Source of the DNA: Bacteroidota bacterium
Lineage (GTDB): Bacteria; Bacteroidota; Ignavibacteria; Palsa-1295
Assembly: GCA_021324735.1 (NCBI GenBank)
Contig: JAJPIO010000009.1
Span: 514,510 to 578,509 of the forward strand
DNA: 64,000 bases
Reading direction: 5' to 3'
The translations under genes and the position numbers were made by a program. Shown one piece after another: positions 1-9,843 of the stretch. Under the pieces are notes generated by a model. The model was not told the origin of the DNA. It searched no databases and saw only the letters and a list, made by a program, of their open reading frames with translations. How positions within the stretch are numbered: the first letter of the stretch is position 1; every line of letters begins with the position of its first letter.

Positions 1-498
1 GCGGAATATCTTATAGCATGTTTCCATATCGGTAAGGTTCAGATCCGTGAACATGTTGGAGAGCTGTGTTAAGAACCGATTCCCCACCGAATGCCAATAG
101 TAAAGTACGCGGTGTGGCTCACCGCCCGCAAAGCGAGAACCGAAAACTACATCCGCCTTATCTTCCAATATTGGTCTGATGAGCTTCGAATATTCTTGGG
201 GATCGTACTCCAAATCGGAGTCCTGGACCAAAATAATATCTCCAGTAGCATTTGCGAATCCCGTCCGCAATGCCGCCCCCTTCCCTTGGTTGTGGCTATG
301 AGCAATAACCCGCATACAAGGTATATCGGTGATATGGGCAAGCACTGCTGCAGTGCCATCACTCGAACTATCGTTGACGACAATTATTTCTTTGGTTACT
401 CCAAGAGATTCAATATCGCTTTCCAAAACGGCTCGAAGGACGTTTTCAATATATCTTTCTTCATTATAAACGGGAATAACAATTGAAAGAACCGGCAT
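1..498 (-). CDS. Family 2 glycosyltransferase, dolichol-phosphate mannosyltransferase-like (partial, runs off window start)
   Basis: Manual minus-strand translation: [56 protein letters not shown]...[32 protein letters not shown]...; GT-A fold signatures ([24 protein letters not shown]). Absent from the ORF track because it is truncated. Confidence 0.9.
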   Translation of the reverse strand, partial: MPVLSIVIPVYNEERYIENVLRAVLESDIESLGVTKEIIVVNDSSSDGTAAVLAHITDIPCMRVIAHSHNQGKGAALRTGFANATGDIILVQDSDLEYDPQEYSKLIRPILEDKADVVFGSRFAGGEPHRVLYYWHSVGNRFLTQLSNMFTDLNLTDMETCYKIFR

Positions 499-704
499 AG
501 TCTACTGGGATATAAGCTTTTTCGAACGTTTTGCCTCAGACAAGAGGTCCAAAACAAACACCTATCAAGGGCTTTCAAACCACTTAACTGCTTTGCAATA
601 TATATTATCTCGTGGGGAATGCAAGACCCCTATTGTCCAGCTTCGTCCTGCGAGGGCACACTGATTGCACTTGTTCACGCTTTAGTCATTCGAAGGAGAA
701 CACT

Positions 705-1130
705 ATGGCTTACACGATTCCCCAAGGCGCTACGACGGTCAAGCGGACCATGGTAGTGCATTCCGGCGCTTCATATGGTGCTTACCAAATTCTGCATGTT
801 GCCTTTACCATTGCGCCGATCATCGCCGGACTGGATAAATTTTTCGATCTTCTCACCAATTGGGATAAGTATCTGTCGCCGGCATATGCGAGCATTTCTC
901 CGTTGGCAATACACCCGACTATGATGGTTGTTGGCGCGATCGAAATTGTTGCAGGGCTCATCGTAGCATTTCGTTCGCGAGTGGGGGCATGGATCGTCGC
1001 GATCTGGCTCGTCGGCATCATCGTTAATCTTCTTTTGCTACAAGGCTATTATGATATAGCCCTCAGAGATCTGGGACTCTGCCTCGGCGCTATCGCGCTC
1101 GGAAGATTAGCCGACGAATACGACCGGTAA
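705..1130 (+). CDS. Small integral membrane protein (4 hydrophobic segments), unknown function
   Basis: ORF 612..1130 trimmed to ATG at 705 after an AAGGAGA ribosome-binding site. Confidence 0.7.
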   Translation: MAYTIPQGATTVKRTMVVHSGASYGAYQILHVAFTIAPIIAGLDKFFDLLTNWDKYLSPAYASISPLAIHPTMMVVGAIEIVAGLIVAFRSRVGAWIVAIWLVGIIVNLLLLQGYYDIALRDLGLCLGAIALGRLADEYDR

Positions 1131-1134
1131 ACGC

Positions 1135-1362
1135 GAATTAAGAATTACGAATGACGAATTACGAATGGCAAGCCGTTCGCGATTCGTCATTCCCGTCTGC
1201 TTTCTTAGTCCCATCTTCATTTCTTCGCTGCGCCTAAGCTCTTGCTAACGGTTTTGTTATCCTTGCTACGACATCAATTAATACCGCTTACTCGTAATTC
1301 GTCATTTGTAATTCGTCATTCTCTGCTACAATTCGTCATTTGTAATTCGTCATTTGTTATTG
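1135..1362. repeat. Inverted arrays of degenerate heptanucleotides (aattacg / cgtaatt, cgtcatt)
   Basis: Left array aattacg-aatgacg-aattacg-aatggc. Right array cgtaatt-cgtcatt-tgtaatt-cgtcatt...attcgtcatt-tgtaatt-cgtcatt. Confidence 0.85.
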
Positions 1363-1376
1363 TCCTATTTTTGTGC

Positions 1377-1706
1377 ATGGCCGAAGATAAAGACGAGAAT
1401 ATTCCCCGCGATATACGCGAATACGCGCATAAGGCAGCTACACAGTCGGTACTATCGACGCAGGCTTCTCAGCAGGCACAGGAACAGGCGAAGATCATGC
1501 GCGAGGCTGGTCCGTATCTCACGCTTGGCATTCAGATGATCCTAACGATCGGCATTTTCTTCGGGATCGGCTATTGGCTGGACCATCACTTCAACACTAC
1601 CCCTCTCTGGATCGCGATCTTCACGGCATTCGGCTCCGTTGCCAGTTTAGTCTATTTCATCGTGACCGTGATCCAGCTCGGGAAGAAAAGCGAAGGAAAG
1701 AAGTAA
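1377..1706 (+). CDS. AtpZ/AtpI-like ATP synthase-associated membrane protein
   Basis: Two-TM protein (LGIQMILTIGIFFGIGYWLDHHF...TAFGSVASLVYFIV) at the head of the atp operon. ORF 1242..1706 trimmed to ATG 1377 because the upstream translation is repeat sequence. Confidence 0.75.
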   Translation: MAEDKDENIPRDIREYAHKAATQSVLSTQASQQAQEQAKIMREAGPYLTLGIQMILTIGIFFGIGYWLDHHFNTTPLWIAIFTAFGSVASLVYFIVTVIQLGKKSEGKK

Positions 1707-1897
1707 AGAACCCCGTCCTTTTCAAAGGGGGAAGCAACGGATAGCAGGTCTAATTTGGCTTAAAATGGCAGGAAGAAAGCGATTTGCAAAAGCCGCGCCG
1801 CAAGAGTAAAAAATCTGAAACGAAAGCCAAATAAAAAGCATTTGGTGCGCGCCACCGGGATGGTTTAGGCCTTCCGGAGGTGAAAGAAAAGTAACAT

Positions 1898-2458
1898 GTG
1901 GCTGATTTTTCCGTATTCAGCGGAAAGATCCCAGCCCTCAGAATGATACCACCAAAAGCACCGAGGCGAAAGGTACACGATTTGACGTTTAATAGCGACG
2001 CCCCTCAGCAACCTCTAAGCTCCGTGGCAGCCGTTCCGGCATCCCAAAATGTTGCCGATTTTCTATTAAGCCAGGATGCCAGCCGTTTCTTCATCCGCCG
2101 GTATTTTCTTTTGACCGGCGCTCTCATTGCAATTTCCTCCGTTTCGCTCTTTCTCTTGGCGAGCCCGGAATTTCGGACTGCGTGCTTCTTCGGAATGGCG
2201 TTCCCGATCATCACCAGCTTCGTTAGCTTCCTCGTGACCGAATGGGCCTTCGAACAGCCGAATATGATCTTTATGACCGTTGCGGTCATGAGCCTCATGC
2301 TTCGGATGTTCAATCTGCTTATCGCATTTTGTGTCGGATACCTCATTCTCAAGCTTAATCCGGCCGGCGTTATTATCGGCTTGCTTGGGACCTACTTCTC
2401 CTACCTCGTGATCGAGATCTCTTACGTACATAATAAAGGTAAATTGCTGGGACAATAA
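1898..2458 (+). CDS. ATP synthase subunit I-like membrane protein
   Basis: GTG start after GGAGGTGAAAG; four TM helices; directly upstream of atpB. Confidence 0.6.
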   Translation: MADFSVFSGKIPALRMIPPKAPRRKVHDLTFNSDAPQQPLSSVAAVPASQNVADFLLSQDASRFFIRRYFLLTGALIAISSVSLFLLASPEFRTACFFGMAFPIITSFVSFLVTEWAFEQPNMIFMTVAVMSLMLRMFNLLIAFCVGYLILKLNPAGVIIGLLGTYFSYLVIEISYVHNKGKLLGQ

Positions 2459-3585
2459 TGGAAGGACAGGATACCAACGTCTCAGTAACGACCGCTCAAG
2501 CGCAGACCGCTGTAGATACAGCGCATACTACTGCTGCTGGTGCCGAAGCGGCCAAGCCGAACGTCTTTAGCCAAATGTTCGGATTTCTCGGCAATCACCA
2601 CTCGATCGATGTGATGCCATTCGGCAAGATCCAATTGCCGTATATGTTCTGGGATCAAGGTAGCTTCCACGTTTATGGTACTCCGGAAGCGGTAAAGGAG
2701 AGCGGTGTCTATACCGTTATAGAAGACGAAAAGACGGAGTCCTCGCCGTTGGCGGAAAAAGGCGCCGTCACGCGCGTTGATCACAAGCCGATCGGCCTCG
2801 ATCTTTCGATCACAAGTAATCTGTGCTTTTTTGCGGTGGCCGCCGTTATTCTTACACTGATCCTTCAGCGCGCGGCATCGGCTGCAAAGAAATCCCTTAT
2901 TCCAAAGGGTATTCGTAATCTGGTAGAAGTACTCGTCGTGTTCATACGCGACGACGTGGTCGTACCGAACGTCGCCGAGCCGTATGGCTCGAGCCTGATG
3001 CCGTACTTTCTAACGGTATTCCTCTTTATTATGCTGGTGAACCTGTTCGGCCTGGTGCCGTGGGGTCACACGGCAACGAGTTCGCTCGAGATCACAGCGG
3101 GCCTTGCGATCGTCACCTTTATTATTACGCAGTACGTCGGTATCAAGTCGCAGGGGCTGAAAGCGTTTTTGCTTCACCTGACGGGTGGTTTGCACGAGAT
3201 GGAGCTATCGATCTTTATGAAGATCTTCCTGCTCATCATCATGGTGCCGATCGAGATCATGGGTCTGTTCACGAAGCCGTTCGCATTGGCGATTCGTCTC
3301 TTCGCGAATATGACGGCGGGACACATCGTTATTTTCTCGCTTATTGGCCTCGTATTCCTGTTTCACTCGATCGTCGTTGGAGCGTTTGTGACGGTGCCGT
3401 TTTCGGTATTCGTCTATTTACTGGAGATTTTCGTAGCCGTATTGCAGGCGTACATCTTTACGGCACTTTCAGCGGTATTTATTGGTATGATGGCGCACAG
3501 TGAACACGAGGCACATGTCCATGATAAGGACCTTCCCCATGCGGCGGATGGAGATCACCTCGTAGCAAGTTCGCATGCCGTCTAA
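2458..3585 (+). CDS. atpB: F0F1 ATP synthase subunit a
   Basis: Conserved C-terminal helices (KPFALAIRLFANMTAGHIVIFSLIGL; LEIFVAVLQAYIFTALSAVFIG). Confidence 0.95.
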   Translation: MEGQDTNVSVTTAQAQTAVDTAHTTAAGAEAAKPNVFSQMFGFLGNHHSIDVMPFGKIQLPYMFWDQGSFHVYGTPEAVKESGVYTVIEDEKTESSPLAEKGAVTRVDHKPIGLDLSITSNLCFFAVAAVILTLILQRAASAAKKSLIPKGIRNLVEVLVVFIRDDVVVPNVAEPYGSSLMPYFLTVFLFIMLVNLFGLVPWGHTATSSLEITAGLAIVTFIITQYVGIKSQGLKAFLLHLTGGLHEMELSIFMKIFLLIIMVPIEIMGLFTKPFALAIRLFANMTAGHIVIFSLIGLVFLFHSIVVGAFVTVPFSVFVYLLEIFVAVLQAYIFTALSAVFIGMMAHSEHEAHVHDKDLPHAADGDHLVASSHAV

Positions 3586-3651
3586 TCGATAAGCGAAATA
3601 AAGTTTTAGTTCGTAGTAACCACAACGTAAAATAAGAGGAAAAGCGTAGTT

Positions 3652-3879
3652 ATGAATCCAGCAGGATTTGCATTCTTAGGAGCAGGTATCGGTGCAGGCG
3701 TCGCAGTGCTTGGCGCAGGACAGGGTATTGGTAAGCTCGTAGCATCCGCGATCGAGTCGGTTGCTCGTCAGCCAGAGATGGCTGGTGGCCTCCGTACGAC
3801 GATGATCATCGGCGCCGCGCTTATCGAAGGTATCGCGCTCTTCGCGCTCGTTATCTGCATCATTCTCGCAACCAAGTAA
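3652..3879 (+). CDS. atpE: F0F1 ATP synthase subunit c
   Basis: 75 aa helical hairpin with GAGIGAG repeat, RQPE loop and ALIEGIALFALV ion-binding helix. Confidence 0.96.
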   Translation: MNPAGFAFLGAGIGAGVAVLGAGQGIGKLVASAIESVARQPEMAGGLRTTMIIGAALIEGIALFALVICIILATK

Positions 3880-3880
3880 A

Positions 3881-3999
3881 AACCAGGATTCGCAAGATTC
3901 AAAGGATTTTGCGAGATTGATTTTGAAAGATTCAGGGGATTACGTTCGTAATCATGCCGATCAATCCTATCAATCTTTATAATCCAGAAAATCCTGGTT
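3881..3999. repeat. Imperfect inverted-repeat element (aaccaggatt...aatcctggtt) between atpE and atpF
   Basis: Left half has GATT recurring about every 9-10 nt (aaccaggattcgcaagattcaaaggattttgcgagatt). The right half is its degenerate reverse complement. Starts 1 nt after the atpE stop and ends 10 nt before the atpF ATG. Confidence 0.85.
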
Positions 4000-4009
4000 C
4001 AGGTACGTT

Positions 4010-4513
4010 ATGCTTGAGATCAATCCCGGTCTGGTCATCTGGACCTTTATTATTTTCCTGGTACTGTTATTCGTACTCGGGAAGACGGCATGGAAGCCGC
4101 TGCTGGCGTCGCTAAAGACGCGTGAGCAGGCGATCGCTGATTCGCTTGCACGGGCCGAGCAGGCCCGTGCCGATGCCGAACGGCTCATCGCTGAAAATAA
4201 GCAAGAGCGCGCTCGGGCCGAAGAGGAGGTCCAGAAGGCGCTTCGCGAAGGCCGGGCGTATGCCGAGCAAATGCGTCGCGACCTCGTCGAAAAGGCGAAA
4301 GGCGAAGCGGACCGTATGCTCGCTCAGGCTCGTCAGGAGATCGAGCGCGACACACAAAACGCGCTTCGACAGCTTCGCAGCGAAGCTGCCGATCTTGCGA
4401 TCATGGCTACGTCGAAATTACTCGACGAGAACATGAATGAAGAACGGCATCGTCGTGTGATCCACAAAATGATCGAAGAGCTATCTCCGATCGCTCCGCA
4501 GACCACCGTATGA
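4010..4513 (+). CDS. atpF: F0F1 ATP synthase subunit b
   Basis: N-terminal TM helix followed by long charged coiled coil; operon context. Confidence 0.93.
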   Translation: MLEINPGLVIWTFIIFLVLLFVLGKTAWKPLLASLKTREQAIADSLARAEQARADAERLIAENKQERARAEEEVQKALREGRAYAEQMRRDLVEKAKGEADRMLAQARQEIERDTQNALRQLRSEAADLAIMATSKLLDENMNEERHRRVIHKMIEELSPIAPQTTV

Positions 4514-5064
4514 ACCGCAGAGTCGCCGCGCGTTATGCGCTTGCCTTAATGGACCTGGGCGAGGAGATGAAACTCCTCGAAAAGATCGCGGAAGACCTTC
4601 GTGATATCGAAACCACCGCTCGTGCTTCGCGTGAGTTGCGGATGGTGCTTATGAGTCCGATCATTACGCCGGATAAGAAGATCGCGGTACTAACGGAGAT
4701 CTTTGGTAAGCGGATGAGCGATCTTACGATGAAATTCATCGGCTTGCTCGTACGCAAAGGGCGTTCGGAATACCTCATCGCAACGGCGGAGGAATTCCTG
4801 TATATGCTCGACCAAAAGCGTAATATCATACACGCACGCATTTCCAGTGCGACACCACTTACGGAGGAAGAGCAGATGCAATTGCAGGCAAAGCTCGAGC
4901 GGCTTACCAGCAAGCGTATTCGGCCCGACTTCTCGATCGATCCAACGCTCCGAGGCGGATTCCTTGCGAGAATTGGTGATAGTTTGGTCGATGCCAGCCT
5001 TCGTCATCAACTCGAAGTATTACGCGAGCAATTCGAGCGTGGCGGTGCACCGGTCTTGAATTAA
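4510..5064 (+). CDS. atpH: F0F1 ATP synthase subunit delta
   Basis: MNRRVAARYALALMDLGEE...; overlaps atpF by 4 nt; C-terminal DPTLRGGFLARIGDSLVDASLRHQL motif. Confidence 0.93.
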   Translation: MNRRVAARYALALMDLGEEMKLLEKIAEDLRDIETTARASRELRMVLMSPIITPDKKIAVLTEIFGKRMSDLTMKFIGLLVRKGRSEYLIATAEEFLYMLDQKRNIIHARISSATPLTEEEQMQLQAKLERLTSKRIRPDFSIDPTLRGGFLARIGDSLVDASLRHQLEVLREQFERGGAPVLN

Positions 5065-5076
5065 GGCCGCTCTTCG

Positions 5077-5973
5077 ATGAGGCCCGGAATGCTTTCGAAC
5101 AAAAGTGTAAAAAGGTTTTCGTTCTTTGGAAGTTGGAGTGGAAGGGCCGCATATATGGTTGCGGCATTTTTTGTGTTAGTGGGTTTTGTCGGGAATGTCG
5201 AAGCCCAAGAACCGCACGTGAAGACGGGGCCGCTTCCCTTGGCTTGGAAACAGATGCCAAAGAAGCCGAAGCCGCAATTCCATCCTACCTGTAACCTCGA
5301 TTCTGGTTCGGTGGGATTTTACTTTTTTCCGCCAAATCTTGGCGCCAAATGGACGTTCCGGACCGTCTCGCAAATAATGGACGCAACCAACAAGGTCTTG
5401 AAGAGCGATACGACCTATAGCTTCGAGCGTGTGATCTCCGATTCAAATCGGACACTGCAGGGGGCGCCGGTATTGCGGTGCGAATCAACGATGCCGTACC
5501 ATGCTGGCCAGGAAGCGGCCGCGAAACTGTCGGAGACAGAGTACTATCTTGACGACTCCGTCGTGATGACGGTATTCAATCATTCGCTAACGAGCGAACT
5601 CGATCATTTTCTGCTCGTGAATCCACTAAAGCTCGGAGCGTCGTGGAAAGACTTGCGGGATGATACGACGAAAACAACGGTGATCGCAATGGCCGAGCCG
5701 GTTACGGTACCGTATGGAAGTTTTGAAAGATCGCTGGTCGTTCTAACACCGGCGGGCTTCGGCGAAATGTCGAAGTATTTCGTTAAGGGCGTGGGTATTG
5801 TAAAGATGGTTTTTCGAGGCATTCCGCCCCAAGAGAATGGGACGTTCGTGGTTACGACCGAACTCATGGCACTCGATAAAGGCGATCCGAAGCGGAGTAT
5901 AAAATATCGATTTGCCGAGCCGCTCGCTCCAGTAAAAAAGCCGGCAAGATCGAAAAAGGGCAGAGCCCACTAA
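5077..5973 (+). CDS. Secreted/periplasmic protein of unknown function, inserted between atpH and atpA
   Basis: Signal-peptide-like N-terminus ([22 protein letters not shown]); no recognised motif. Confidence 0.7.
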   Translation: MRPGMLSNKSVKRFSFFGSWSGRAAYMVAAFFVLVGFVGNVEAQEPHVKTGPLPLAWKQMPKKPKPQFHPTCNLDSGSVGFYFFPPNLGAKWTFRTVSQIMDATNKVLKSDTTYSFERVISDSNRTLQGAPVLRCESTMPYHAGQEAAAKLSETEYYLDDSVVMTVFNHSLTSELDHFLLVNPLKLGASWKDLRDDTTKTTVIAMAEPVTVPYGSFERSLVVLTPAGFGEMSKYFVKGVGIVKMVFRGIPPQENGTFVVTTELMALDKGDPKRSIKYRFAEPLAPVKKPARSKKGRAH

Positions 5974-6011
5974 CGAAGCAAAAGTTTAAGATAGGATCAA
6001 AAGGAGATACA

Positions 6012-7553
6012 ATGTCAGCAGTACGTCCGGATGAAGTAAGTGCGATTCTTCGCCAACAACTCTCAGGATTCGAGAAAGAAGTCGACATCTACGAGGTCGG
6101 CACCGTGCTCATGGTGGGTGACGGCGTTGCACGCGTGTATGGCCTCGAGAAGGTCATGGCGAGCGAGCTTCTCGAATTCCCGAATGGCGTCTATGGTATG
6201 GCGCTTAACCTCGAAGAAGATAATGTCGGCGCCGTTCTGTTCGGTGATGAGACCCTGGTAAAAGAAGGGGACACCGTTCGTCGCACGGGCCGAATCGCTT
6301 CCATGCCGGTATCGGACGAAATGCTGGGCCGCGTTATCAATCCGCTCGGTCTTCCGATCGATGGCGGCGCGGAGATCAAGACGGACAAATTCCTTCCGAT
6401 CGAGCGCAAGGCGCTTGGTGTAATGCAGCGCCAGCCGGTTAAGGAGCCCCTTCAGACTGGTATCAAGGCTATCGACGCCATGATCCCGATCGGTCGAGGC
6501 CAGCGCGAATTGATCATCGGCGATCGCCAGACGGGTAAGACGGCTGTTGCCATTGACACGATCATCAATCAAAAGTATACGCACACCAAAGAAGCTGCGG
6601 CTCGTGGTGTGCAGCCAGTGTATTGTATTTATGTCGCTATCGGTCAAAAAGCTTCGACCGTAGCGAACGTACGCACAAAGCTCGAAGAGAATGGTGCGGC
6701 AGAGTACACGACGATCATCGCCGCTACCGCTTCCGATCCAGCACCGCTTCAGTTTATCGCACCGTATTCGGGTGCTACGCTTGGCGAGCACTTCCGTGAT
6801 ACAGGTCGCCATGCGCTTGTCATTTATGACGATCTTTCGAAGCAGGCGGCGGCTTACCGCGAGGTCTCGCTTCTGCTTCGCCGCCCACCGGGACGTGAAG
6901 CATATCCGGGAGACGTATTCTATCTTCACTCACGTCTTCTCGAACGCGCATCGAAGCTTTCAAAAGAATTAGGCGGTGGTTCGCTCACTGCTCTTCCGGT
7001 TATTGAGACGCAAGCGGGTGACGTGTCGGCCTACATCCCGACGAACGTTATCTCGATCACTGACGGTCAGATCTACCTCGAGCCGAACCTCTTCAATGCA
7101 GGTATTCGTCCGGCTATTAACGTTGGTATTTCGGTATCGCGTGTAGGTGGTAACGCTCAGATCAAGGCAATGAAGAAAATTTCCGGTACACTGAGACTCG
7201 ATCTTGCCCAATACCGCGAACTCGAAGCATTTGCAAAGTTCGGCTCTGACCTGGATAAGGCGACGCAGCAGTTTTTGCATCGCGGCCAGCGACTCGTCGA
7301 ACTTCTGAAGCAGGGTCAGTATCAGCCAATGCCGGTCGAAGAACAGGTCGTTTCGATCTTTGCAGGTACGAACGGCTATCTGGACCAGATCCCGGTTCAT
7401 CAGGTCTCGCGTTTTGAGAGCGGGCTGCTTGAGAACATGCGGCTACGCCATGCGGACCTGCTTGCTTCCATCGCCGACCGCAAAGAGCTTAGTGATGATA
7501 TCGTCGCTAGTCTTAAAAAGGTCATTGGCGAGTACGCGCAGACCTTCAAATGA
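6012..7553 (+). CDS. atpA: F0F1 ATP synthase subunit alpha
   Basis: Walker [14 protein letters not shown]; typical alpha-subunit sequence throughout. Confidence 0.97.
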   Translation: MSAVRPDEVSAILRQQLSGFEKEVDIYEVGTVLMVGDGVARVYGLEKVMASELLEFPNGVYGMALNLEEDNVGAVLFGDETLVKEGDTVRRTGRIASMPVSDEMLGRVINPLGLPIDGGAEIKTDKFLPIERKALGVMQRQPVKEPLQTGIKAIDAMIPIGRGQRELIIGDRQTGKTAVAIDTIINQKYTHTKEAAARGVQPVYCIYVAIGQKASTVANVRTKLEENGAAEYTTIIAATASDPAPLQFIAPYSGATLGEHFRDTGRHALVIYDDLSKQAAAYREVSLLLRRPPGREAYPGDVFYLHSRLLERASKLSKELGGGSLTALPVIETQAGDVSAYIPTNVISITDGQIYLEPNLFNAGIRPAINVGISVSRVGGNAQIKAMKKISGTLRLDLAQYRELEAFAKFGSDLDKATQQFLHRGQRLVELLKQGQYQPMPVEEQVVSIFAGTNGYLDQIPVHQVSRFESGLLENMRLRHADLLASIADRKELSDDIVASLKKVIGEYAQTFK

Positions 7554-7637
7554 GTTTGATGCCACCCTGCAGTGGTGGCAGCTACGTTTCGCCTGCTCAA
7601 GTGTTCTGGTTAGGAAATTGCACTTTCACCTAACCGC

Positions 7638-8810
7638 ATGACGTATACTCGAGCACGAACGGTAGCAATAGTTCTTTGGCAAATTATTCTTCTCGTTGCC
7701 GTTCTGGCAGTGGGTTCGCTTCGTGCACAGCAGCCGGATACAATGAAACCGGATTCCTTGCACCGAGTGGCATTCACTCCAGTGACTGAGACCCCGGAAA
7801 TTCCAATGCCAGGTCGGACGATCGATCTGGCGCTTACTGGTGGCGCGGGGTATAACCAAGTCGGCTTATCGACCCCATTTCAAGCAACGGCGAACGCTGA
7901 CTTCTTTGCGCGAACCCAATCGCTCGATTTTACGGCGGGATTCCATTGGGGATTTTCAAACCCTGCTACTCAGGCGCTATCGCTTGGGCTTCGATTCCCG
8001 ATCGCAGAGAAGCCGGATTATTCCGGTGGTATCTACGGCGATGCCGGCATACTGTTCTTCGATAATGGCGGTGATATCGATTCGATATGGCCGGGATTGC
8101 GCGGAGCGATCGCCTGGCGAAGTTTACCGATCGAAGCGCGGGCTGCGGTCGAGTTTCGCCGCTTTCCATTCGAGGGCACGCAGTTCAATTTTTGGGGCGG
8201 CATTGAACTCGGTTTCGTGATCAACCTGATACGCGAAGGCACGAGTGAACTGACGCTCAAGGATACACTTCGAGCGGAGTTGAAGTACATTGCGACGACG
8301 GCCGAATTGGAAGAACTGGATCGCCTTCAATCCAATGCGGAGATCGGTGCATGGCTCGACCGTTTTTGGAGAGCTCGAAATGTTACGGGGAATACACCGA
8401 ACGAGGCACGGGAAGAATATGAACGACGCATTCGAATTGCGAACGAGAAATATGGTTCGCCACGAACGCTGGGAGTGACGACGGATATGGGGCGCGTGCT
8501 CCTGATCTATGGAGAGCCCGATCGCGTTGAATCGGCCTACGCGGTGCGCTATGTTAATCATGGTGGCTCGGCGTTTCCGGAGTCCGATCCGGATGTCAGT
8601 TATGTGCTTTGGATCGATGAGAACCGAATACGCGGGCATCGAACGGCATTTTTCCTGTTCGTGAGAGATGTTGGTACGAGCGCTCGAGGAGAATACAACA
8701 CTCATGGTGAATACCGTGAGGTTTATTCGAATATTGCGGGCGAACCATCCGATGGTTTACCGACCGATCTTCCATCCTCGATGAAAAGTTATATCGAAGG
8801 CTTTCGGTAA
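7638..8810 (+). CDS. GWxTD domain-containing secreted protein
   Basis: Signal peptide; C-terminal WLDRFWRARNVTGNTPNEAREEYERRIRIANEKYGSPRTLGVTTDMGRVLLIYGEPDRV matches the GWxTD family pattern. Confidence 0.8.
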   Translation: MTYTRARTVAIVLWQIILLVAVLAVGSLRAQQPDTMKPDSLHRVAFTPVTETPEIPMPGRTIDLALTGGAGYNQVGLSTPFQATANADFFARTQSLDFTAGFHWGFSNPATQALSLGLRFPIAEKPDYSGGIYGDAGILFFDNGGDIDSIWPGLRGAIAWRSLPIEARAAVEFRRFPFEGTQFNFWGGIELGFVINLIREGTSELTLKDTLRAELKYIATTAELEELDRLQSNAEIGAWLDRFWRARNVTGNTPNEAREEYERRIRIANEKYGSPRTLGVTTDMGRVLLIYGEPDRVESAYAVRYVNHGGSAFPESDPDVSYVLWIDENRIRGHRTAFFLFVRDVGTSARGEYNTHGEYREVYSNIAGEPSDGLPTDLPSSMKSYIEGFR

Positions 8811-8893
8811 CCAAGTGAAAGCTGATATAGAATTCCGAAGATCATTTTGAAAACGTAGCACTGAGCATTTTTAAGACTCAGTACCTATAAGAG

Positions 8894-9793
8894 ATGGCAA
8901 CATTACGAGAGATTCGCCGGCGTATCGTCGGTGTAAAATCAACAGCGAAGATTACGCAGGCAATGAAAATGGTTGCGGCTGCAAAGCTTCGCCGTGCCCA
9001 GGATTCTATCAATGCGGCACGCCCGTACGCCCGTGCTTTGGAAGGGCTGCTGAAGGACCTTTTGCAGAGCGCTGCCCTGGAGTCAGCTCGTTCGCCGTTG
9101 CTTTTTGGTCGCGAGCAGGACGAAAAAGAACGAGTGATCCTTGTTGTTGTCACGAGCGATCGTGGTCTTGCCGGCGCCTTCAACTCGAATCTTCTAAAAT
9201 TTACCGAAGCCCGCATTCGCGATAATTATGCGGAGCATAAAAAGACAGGCCGCCTTGCTGTAGTGACTCTCGGTCGCCGTTCGACCGATTACTTTACCAA
9301 GCGTGGTTATAAGATCGCTGGTAAATATCCGGGTATCTTCTCGAAGCTTGAGTTCGATACCGCACGTGCTATTACGCTGATGGTTACCGATCTCTACAAT
9401 CGCGAGGAAGCGGACCGTGTAGAGATCATCTTTAATGAGTTTAAGTCGGTCGTTTCGCAGAAGCCGGTAGCAGAGCGTTTACTTCCTGTGCTCGATCCCT
9501 CAGGATTCGTCGAGGGCGGCGTACCGGAGCGCGACTATATATACGAGCCCGATCCTATTTCCATTCTCAACGTGTTGGTGCCGCGCCATCTCGAAACGAT
9601 GCTCTGGCGCGCCATGCTCGAATCCAACGCTGCCGAGCAAGGTGCTCGTATGACGGCTATGGACTCGGCAACGCGCAATGCGAAAGAGCTTATTGGTACG
9701 CTGCAGCTCAGCTATAATAAAGCTCGTCAGGCGGCGATCACGAAGGAAATCCTCGAGATCGTGGGTGGCGCCGAAGCACTCGCAAAGTCATAA
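8894..9793 (+). CDS. atpG: F0F1 ATP synthase subunit gamma
   Basis: MATLREIRRRIVGVKSTAKITQAMKMVAAAKLRRAQ; SDRGLAGAFN. Confidence 0.96.
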   Translation: MATLREIRRRIVGVKSTAKITQAMKMVAAAKLRRAQDSINAARPYARALEGLLKDLLQSAALESARSPLLFGREQDEKERVILVVVTSDRGLAGAFNSNLLKFTEARIRDNYAEHKKTGRLAVVTLGRRSTDYFTKRGYKIAGKYPGIFSKLEFDTARAITLMVTDLYNREEADRVEIIFNEFKSVVSQKPVAERLLPVLDPSGFVEGGVPERDYIYEPDPISILNVLVPRHLETMLWRAMLESNAAEQGARMTAMDSATRNAKELIGTLQLSYNKARQAAITKEILEIVGGAEALAKS

Positions 9794-9843
9794 TCGCGAG
9801 TTTAGCGAGGGGCTCGTCACACTTTTGCGATGTAAATCCATTT

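Noticed and set aside
91-486. Plus-strand 131-aa ORF
   Set aside because: Antisense to the clear GT2 coding frame on the minus strand.
6063-6929. 288-aa minus-strand ORF
   Set aside because: Antisense shadow of atpA; no credible protein features.
8124-8705. 193-aa minus-strand ORF
   Set aside because: Antisense shadow of the GWxTD gene.
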